DNA from: Breviolum minutum Mf 1.05b.01
Taxonomy: Eukaryota; Sar; Dinophyceae; Suessiales; Symbiodiniaceae
DNA length: 64,000 bases
Direction of reading: 5' to 3'
NCBI GenBank assembly: GCA_000507305.1
Contig: DF241809.1
Location: forward strand, 27,947 to 91,946
This document shows, in pieces, positions 59,301 through 64,000 of the stretch (its first letter is position 1; the number at the start of each line of letters is the position of its first letter). Under the pieces are notes generated by a model, which saw only the letters and a list, made by a program, of their open reading frames with translations, made no database searches and was not told where the DNA came from. The position numbers and the translations under genes were made by a program.

Positions 59301-62174
59301 TTGGCTTGAATTATAGACAGCTATCCACTTGGGGCAACTGTGACTCATGGCCATGTTTTGTCAACACAAGACAGATATATAAGAGTTTTGACAAAGCATT
59401 AGGTATGAACCAAGATGGATGCTCTGTACAGTATCCATTCTTGCGATTTTCCTCCAGTAACTTTTGTGATGTTCACCCCCAGTTGCTGTGTCATCATCTT
59501 GACCTGCAGAGGTTGTTGATCCAGCAACAACTGGGGCATGAGCGTATGGGCTATGGTCCACCGCAAGGGATACCAGGCATGCCACAGGTGCCACATGGTG
59601 GAAGCATGGCCGGGAGTACCCTCCGTGGTAAAGGAACATGCAGGACTGGAAGCCCGGGTAGATGGCTAAGATGAATGACCTGTTGAAAATGATGGATTTC
59701 TGGCCTGCTATGTTAGTTTAGCGAAGAGTAGCTGTTTTTGAAGAGGTGAAGGTATTTTGAATGAACTTTGCCGGCTTTCCTACCATGCAGATTGAGAGGG
59801 TTTCAGCAGTCTAGCGAATCAGGTGATGAAGCAAATTGATCTTAAATAATCATCCTTACCTGCTTTTCTTTCAACCCCTGCCTGTCGTGTGAGAAACAAT
59901 CGCGACAAGTCCTGACATAAGCGCTTGATTCATCGCTGAGCATTGTTTACCAAGTAGTCCGTGAACATGACAGAGCTTCATCGTCGGTGCTGGGTGGTCT
60001 ACGCTGTATCTAACAACATGGAAGAGCTTTGCATCCATCTGAATGTTCAAACCTAAACAGGAGAGTATACATGTCAGTCACTTCATTAGGATGTCATCTA
60101 GGGATGACAAGATCAATCTACTTCTAACCTCTCCTTGTTTTCTTCCTATAATGCCAAGTGGATATTTATCATATCAACACTGATAGACTCCCTTTTTTGG
60201 TGGGTTGTTTTCATTGCGACCCGACGGCCAGCGCATCGTGCACCGGCACATCCACCACCATGTGCACTACCATGAGGCACAGGGCCGAAGGGTTTCATCG
60301 GAGGGTGTGTGGATGGGACTTTCGGCTCAAGAGATCTTCAATCTTTTAAAAGAAAGGAACTCCCTAAAGCATGGAACATATGGAATTTTGAGAAGATTTG
60401 ACTTTGCACTTAATTACTCCGGGTTTTTCCATGACTGGCCTTCTTCCGTTTCATGATTGGCTTGATATTGACTTGAGCGATCATTTGACGCTGCCAGGGT
60501 GATGGAGAGGAACAGGCTGCACTTCCATCCCTGGAAGAGCGACGGTATCTTGGCATAATAGGGGTCGCTGGCTTGCAGGCAGGGAGACCTGTGAAAAGGT
60601 TGGTGTTTGTGAAGATGTTTGACGTCTCAGTTATTCATTGTATTTCATTCTCAAGTTTGGATTTATTATCCACTTGGACGTAAGGATGCAACCCTTGAAA
60701 CTGCCTTGTTTTGGTTGGCACTGCCGTCCACTAAAGAGAGTCGTTGCCTTGCAGCACATCTGCCCGATCGCTGAGGCGTATTGAGCAAGCCTCTGAAGAT
60801 CGGGTGAAGCAAAAGCTGGCTGAACAGGTGCCAAAAGAAATTGGAAATCAAATTCCAAACACCTTGGCATCAGCTCTCCCAAGAGATCCTTCTCAATAAA
60901 ATCACTCAATGCATTTTTGATAGGAAGATGCTTTAGAATACTCATCCTGACCCCAGCTTTAGGGAAACCCATTTAGTCCTTGAAGTTGTCTTGTGTGTGC
61001 TGCTTGTCATCCAATCCACACCAATCAGAATCCTACCAGGGCATGGGTGAAATGGAAGCCGGATTCCCTGGGTCAAGGCCTTAGAAAGATGAAGCCATGG
61101 GGAGCAACGTTTTTTCAGAAGAGATTCTGAACTTGAAAAATCATCCATTGATTCATTTTGCTGGATTCCAGTGGTTGCAGTGTGGTTCAATTTGGGGTGG
61201 AGTGATGCAAAAGCTGCAAAGATACAGATTCTGCAGCAATTTCATGGCAGTCCTTCCGGGTTAAACTCCCATGATATCAAGGCCTCATGGTGTGGACCCC
61301 GTTGCACAGACGCCAACCAGCATGCAGTGCCTTGACTGCAAAAAACTGATTTAAACTTAAACAAACAATATCAAGCTGCGTGTTCAATTTAGTTTGGGAG
61401 CTTAAGTTTGCCATTCTATGACAGTTGCAGTTTGCTTGAAAAAAAAAGACTCGCTAGGAGGAGTTGCTTCTTGAAGTTTTTTTTTTCGAAAACTCCAGAA
61501 TTTCTGAGGCGATCACCGTCCCTGCCAGTCATGTGGGGAAACTCAGGGATGTGACTCCACCTTGGCCCAACAGTTTCGTGGTTTCACTCACTGAGGAATG
61601 GCAGATCTGGGATTCCCCGGACACAAGAGGTGCCCAGATGCGAGTTGAAAGGTCAAGCCATGGTGATGGCGGAGATGAAATCTCTAAGAGGGATGGAAAA
61701 ATATACAGTATGTGTTTTTGTTTTTCCATGCTTGTAGCAATTTGAATACAAAAAAATGAAGTTACTTTTTGCCTTCTTTTGCCGTGATTGTTTCGGTGCC
61801 ACCGCCAAGTTGTCAGTTGGAATCAGCAGGCCTTCAGACCCAACCCATCGCTGCCGCAAATTGATGCGCTGGACGGGGTTGGGTCAAGCAGCCTTTCGGA
61901 GAGATCACTTTTTCACCGAGGTTCTATCTTGAACATGGCATTTGCAGCTTTAGCAAGCAATGATAAAGGTTGCGAGTGTTAGTAATGGAGACTTCATGAG
62001 ACTCGAAATTATTTGGCAAATCAACAGTTTCAATGTAGCAATCGCTTCCCACACCTACATGTTTTCCATTGGAGACCATCTGAGCCCCAGGAGCTGGGCC
62101 GCAAGAGTGGTGTGCCCAACTATGGTCAAAGTGTTGATCGTGCCATTCAGCCACTGGGCGGCAGCAGTTTATGA
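53390..62174 (+). CDS. Lys/Glu/Gln-rich coiled-coil protein (multi-exon)
   Basis: A series of 30-110-base exons with shared composition. Placed or likely: 53390-about 53568, 53581-53612 (EAKAKAKAAAR), 53785-53822 (EAAATKEEGKD), 54212-about 54420, 55590-55689, about 57084-57144 (KAAILADIEDEKQKKLQ), 57321-57364 (RQALQEKQKQQQKKT), about 57505-57560, 57622-57681 (EQAEALEEERRKQKAE), 58045-58087, about 58130-58205, 58356-58407, about 58606-58657, about 58840-58905, 59086-59178 (AAIQEKINASQRTETSK), 59510-about 59640 (Gly/Pro/Gln-rich), 60232-about 60280 (His-rich, RHIHHHVHYHE), about 60498-60600, and a last exon 62091-62174 ending in TGA. Several junctions share split codons AG|G. The protein would be a long charged coiled coil with a low-complexity tail, perhaps a cytoskeletal scaffold. 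It might be one gene with the WW/IQ exons to the left; CEP164 also has WW plus coiled coil. Confidence 0.5.
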
Positions 62175-62179
62175 TTAGG

Positions 62180-63285
62180 CAGAAAATGACACATCAGGAT
62201 GATGATTCAATTGAATGTAATCCATGATGGAACTCCGCTTTATTCAAACTGAGTCATGAGGAAAGAACTACCCATGGATTCCTCTTTCCTATTGTGACCA
62301 GCCCACCGTGCCCAGTTCGTATGCAAACTCTGGGCGGCCGCGATTTGTGAAGTCTGGAATTGTCCTGACCCAAGTGACTGAAACAACAAGGAGAAAAAAA
62401 TACTGATTGCAATTTTTGGCGCATGAAATATGGATCTTCACAAGCAAAACAACTGCACCTCATCCCCTTCCCACAAGCGAAACTATGCAAACAGGCGCCA
62501 CCAAGATAGCTGAGAGTTTCGAGTGGCGCAAAGATGTCATTGGCACTGATAGCTAGTTAGGGGAGAAGAAACCTGGAAACCAAGATAATAGACAAGGAAA
62601 GGCGTCACAATGCATGTTGAGTTATAGAGACAATGATACCATTTCAAAGGTATTTCCTTGGTTCAGTGATATCAATTCGATTGTGCAGAAGTTCTTCCAT
62701 CAAAAGATCGTTGTTCAATTGGTATTTGTGTTTTAACGTTGGTTGTATTGAAACCATCTCCATTTCCCCACAGACCCCACAGAGAACAATGTGGTGAGTG
62801 GTTAGCTGTGGCATTTTCCCAATGACATCAGATGTGCCGTGCACATAGTGACTTTTCCACGGCATCGGCAAAGCCGACGATCGTGTCAGTCCAAACAACG
62901 AATTTAATGCTTTGTTTCCTTTCATGGCGCTGCATCTTTGAGAAAGACTTGAGCATCTGTCAGATCCTTGCAACACTCTGTCAAGCACCTTTCTAAACAT
63001 TTGACATTGGAATCATTCAATACCCAGAAGGATCTATTTAGATACCGCTTAGAGAACTTGCTTGTAGCTTCATTTGTTTCAAGATTTTGCAGCGAAATTG
63101 CAGAGATATCGCTTAGCTTCCAGCCGCATGCCATGTAGGATCCGTTTGGGCGGCTAGGGTGTTTCACATAGGCCTGGATCGCAGCGCGAATGGAATCGAA
63201 GGGTGCTAGAAATAAACTTGCGGACATAACCTTGCAAACGGGAAAGGGCATGGAGTATTTACGAGAATCATTGCGAATGCGGCAC
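62180..63285. other. Gene-free stretch
   Basis: After the terminal exon I see no supported gene. Minus-strand frames at 62644-63251 are open for about 110 codons, but composition gives no family. Confidence 0.3.
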
Positions 63286-63480
63286 TCTGGATAAGGATGA
63301 CAACGGATAAGGAAAGACAGGGATGACAGGACGACGATGATGAAGGTGACAAAGGATGAGCCTGATAAAGATTGAGTAAAGATTGAGGATAATAAAGGAT
63401 AAGGATGATAAGGGATGAAAATAATAAAGGAATACGATAATAAAGGATAATAATAATTGAGGAAAAGGATAAGAAAAAAT
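63286..63480 (+). repeat. GGATAAGGATGA-type purine-rich minisatellite
   Basis: Degenerate units GGATAAGGATGA, GATAAAGATTGAG and AATAAAGGATAA, of the same kind and strand as 16386-16650. No SINE-like head is evident to its left. Confidence 0.85.
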
Positions 63481-63539
63481 AAAAATGAATTACTTTACTT
63501 CGAGTGATCCCCACCATGACATTTTAAATCAATTCGTTA

Positions 63540-64000
63540 GATTTTATGTTAGCCTGATTGTGTTAGGTGAGGGTAAATATATAATTCATTGCTGAAATGT
63601 AGCCGGTTATTCTTAATTTTACAAATTGCAAATTGTTTGAAAGCAATCTGCTGACATATACTTTAATTATCTTTCTAATATATCTTCTGATGTTTTTGCT
63701 GGCATTTTTGCTGACATTTTGCCTGTTTTTTTTAAGATATATTTTTTCTTATTTTTTTAATTATATTTTTTAATAATTTTTTAAATAAATTTTTTAATAT
63801 TCTTTTTAATATATATCTTGATATTCTTTCTGACATTTTATTTGATATTTTTTTAAATATTTTTTCTGATATATTTATTATTCTTTTTGATTTTTTTTTT
63901 TGATATTTTTTTTGATATTTCGGGTAATATTTTCTTTATTTTTTTTTAAAGACTCTTTTTGGCATATTTTTTGAGAATTTATCTATTTTTTTTTTGAAAT
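63540..64000. repeat. T-rich low-complexity DNA with TTTTTGATATT units
   Basis: The window ends in more than 400 bases of T/A-rich sequence. An imperfect unit built around (T)nGATATT or (T)nAATATT recurs every 12-30 bases, with occasional CTGACATTTT variants. No coding potential. Confidence 0.85.

Noticed and set aside
60316..60329. Spliced-leader-like ACTTTCGGCTCAAG
   Set aside because: Only 11 of 14 bases match the leader and it is a single occurrence in unassigned sequence.

Overview
The window looks like nuclear DNA of a dinoflagellate, most likely a coral-symbiont type (Symbiodiniaceae). The evidence is: no prokaryotic gene layout; small exons whose introns often start with GC instead of GT and end AG before a G; a 14-base match to the 3' end of the dinoflagellate spliced leader; and retrotransposons carrying cytosine-methyltransferase-like modules, as I recall being described for Symbiodinium and Klebsormidium. 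Naming the species is beyond what can be seen.

Three retrotransposons dominate the left two thirds. E1 (5221-12951, minus strand) is a Ty1/copia element with two 341-bp LTRs that read identical, a target duplication, and a nearly intact Gag-PR-[methyltransferase-like]-IN-RT-RH polyprotein. A second, protein-like reading frame is nested in its middle. E3 (17101-24062, plus) is a tyrosine-recombinase retroelement of DIRS/Ngaro type with split direct repeats A1...B1-A2...B2. It has a small membrane-protein ORF, Gag and RT-RH-[methyltransferase-like]-YR, the ORFs joined by ATGA overlaps, but it is decayed and its recombinase is cut short. E2 (38059-45315, plus) is a second, distant copia element with 114-bp LTRs that contain the spliced-leader-like 14-mer. 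Its Gag carries two CCCH zinc fingers, its IN-[methyltransferase-like]-RT-RH part is interrupted by a 576-base run of N, and it sits in an intron of a host gene.

The three modules lie at three different places in three unrelated element types but share one order of motifs: F-x-G-like loop, P-x-C or P-C loop, E-x-P where classical C5 methyltransferases have ENV, a K/R-rich strand ending in T, then Y-P. This recurrent capture, the nested ORF, the split-repeat junction and the spliced-leader relic are the most interesting results.

Host genes are fragmentary. At 33.2-48.1 kb a plus-strand gene reads as a CEP164-like WW-domain protein followed by several IQ motifs. From 53.4 to 62.2 kb a plus-strand chain of short exons encodes a Lys/Glu/Gln-rich coiled-coil protein, possibly the continuation of the first. 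Smaller pieces are a CCCH zinc-finger exon (26.2 kb), a possible Mpv17-family exon (16.9 kb) and a decayed multi-pass membrane protein (48.6-49.8 kb). The rest is intronic or intergenic DNA with local duplications, a 110-bp palindrome, purine-rich minisatellites and a T-rich right end.
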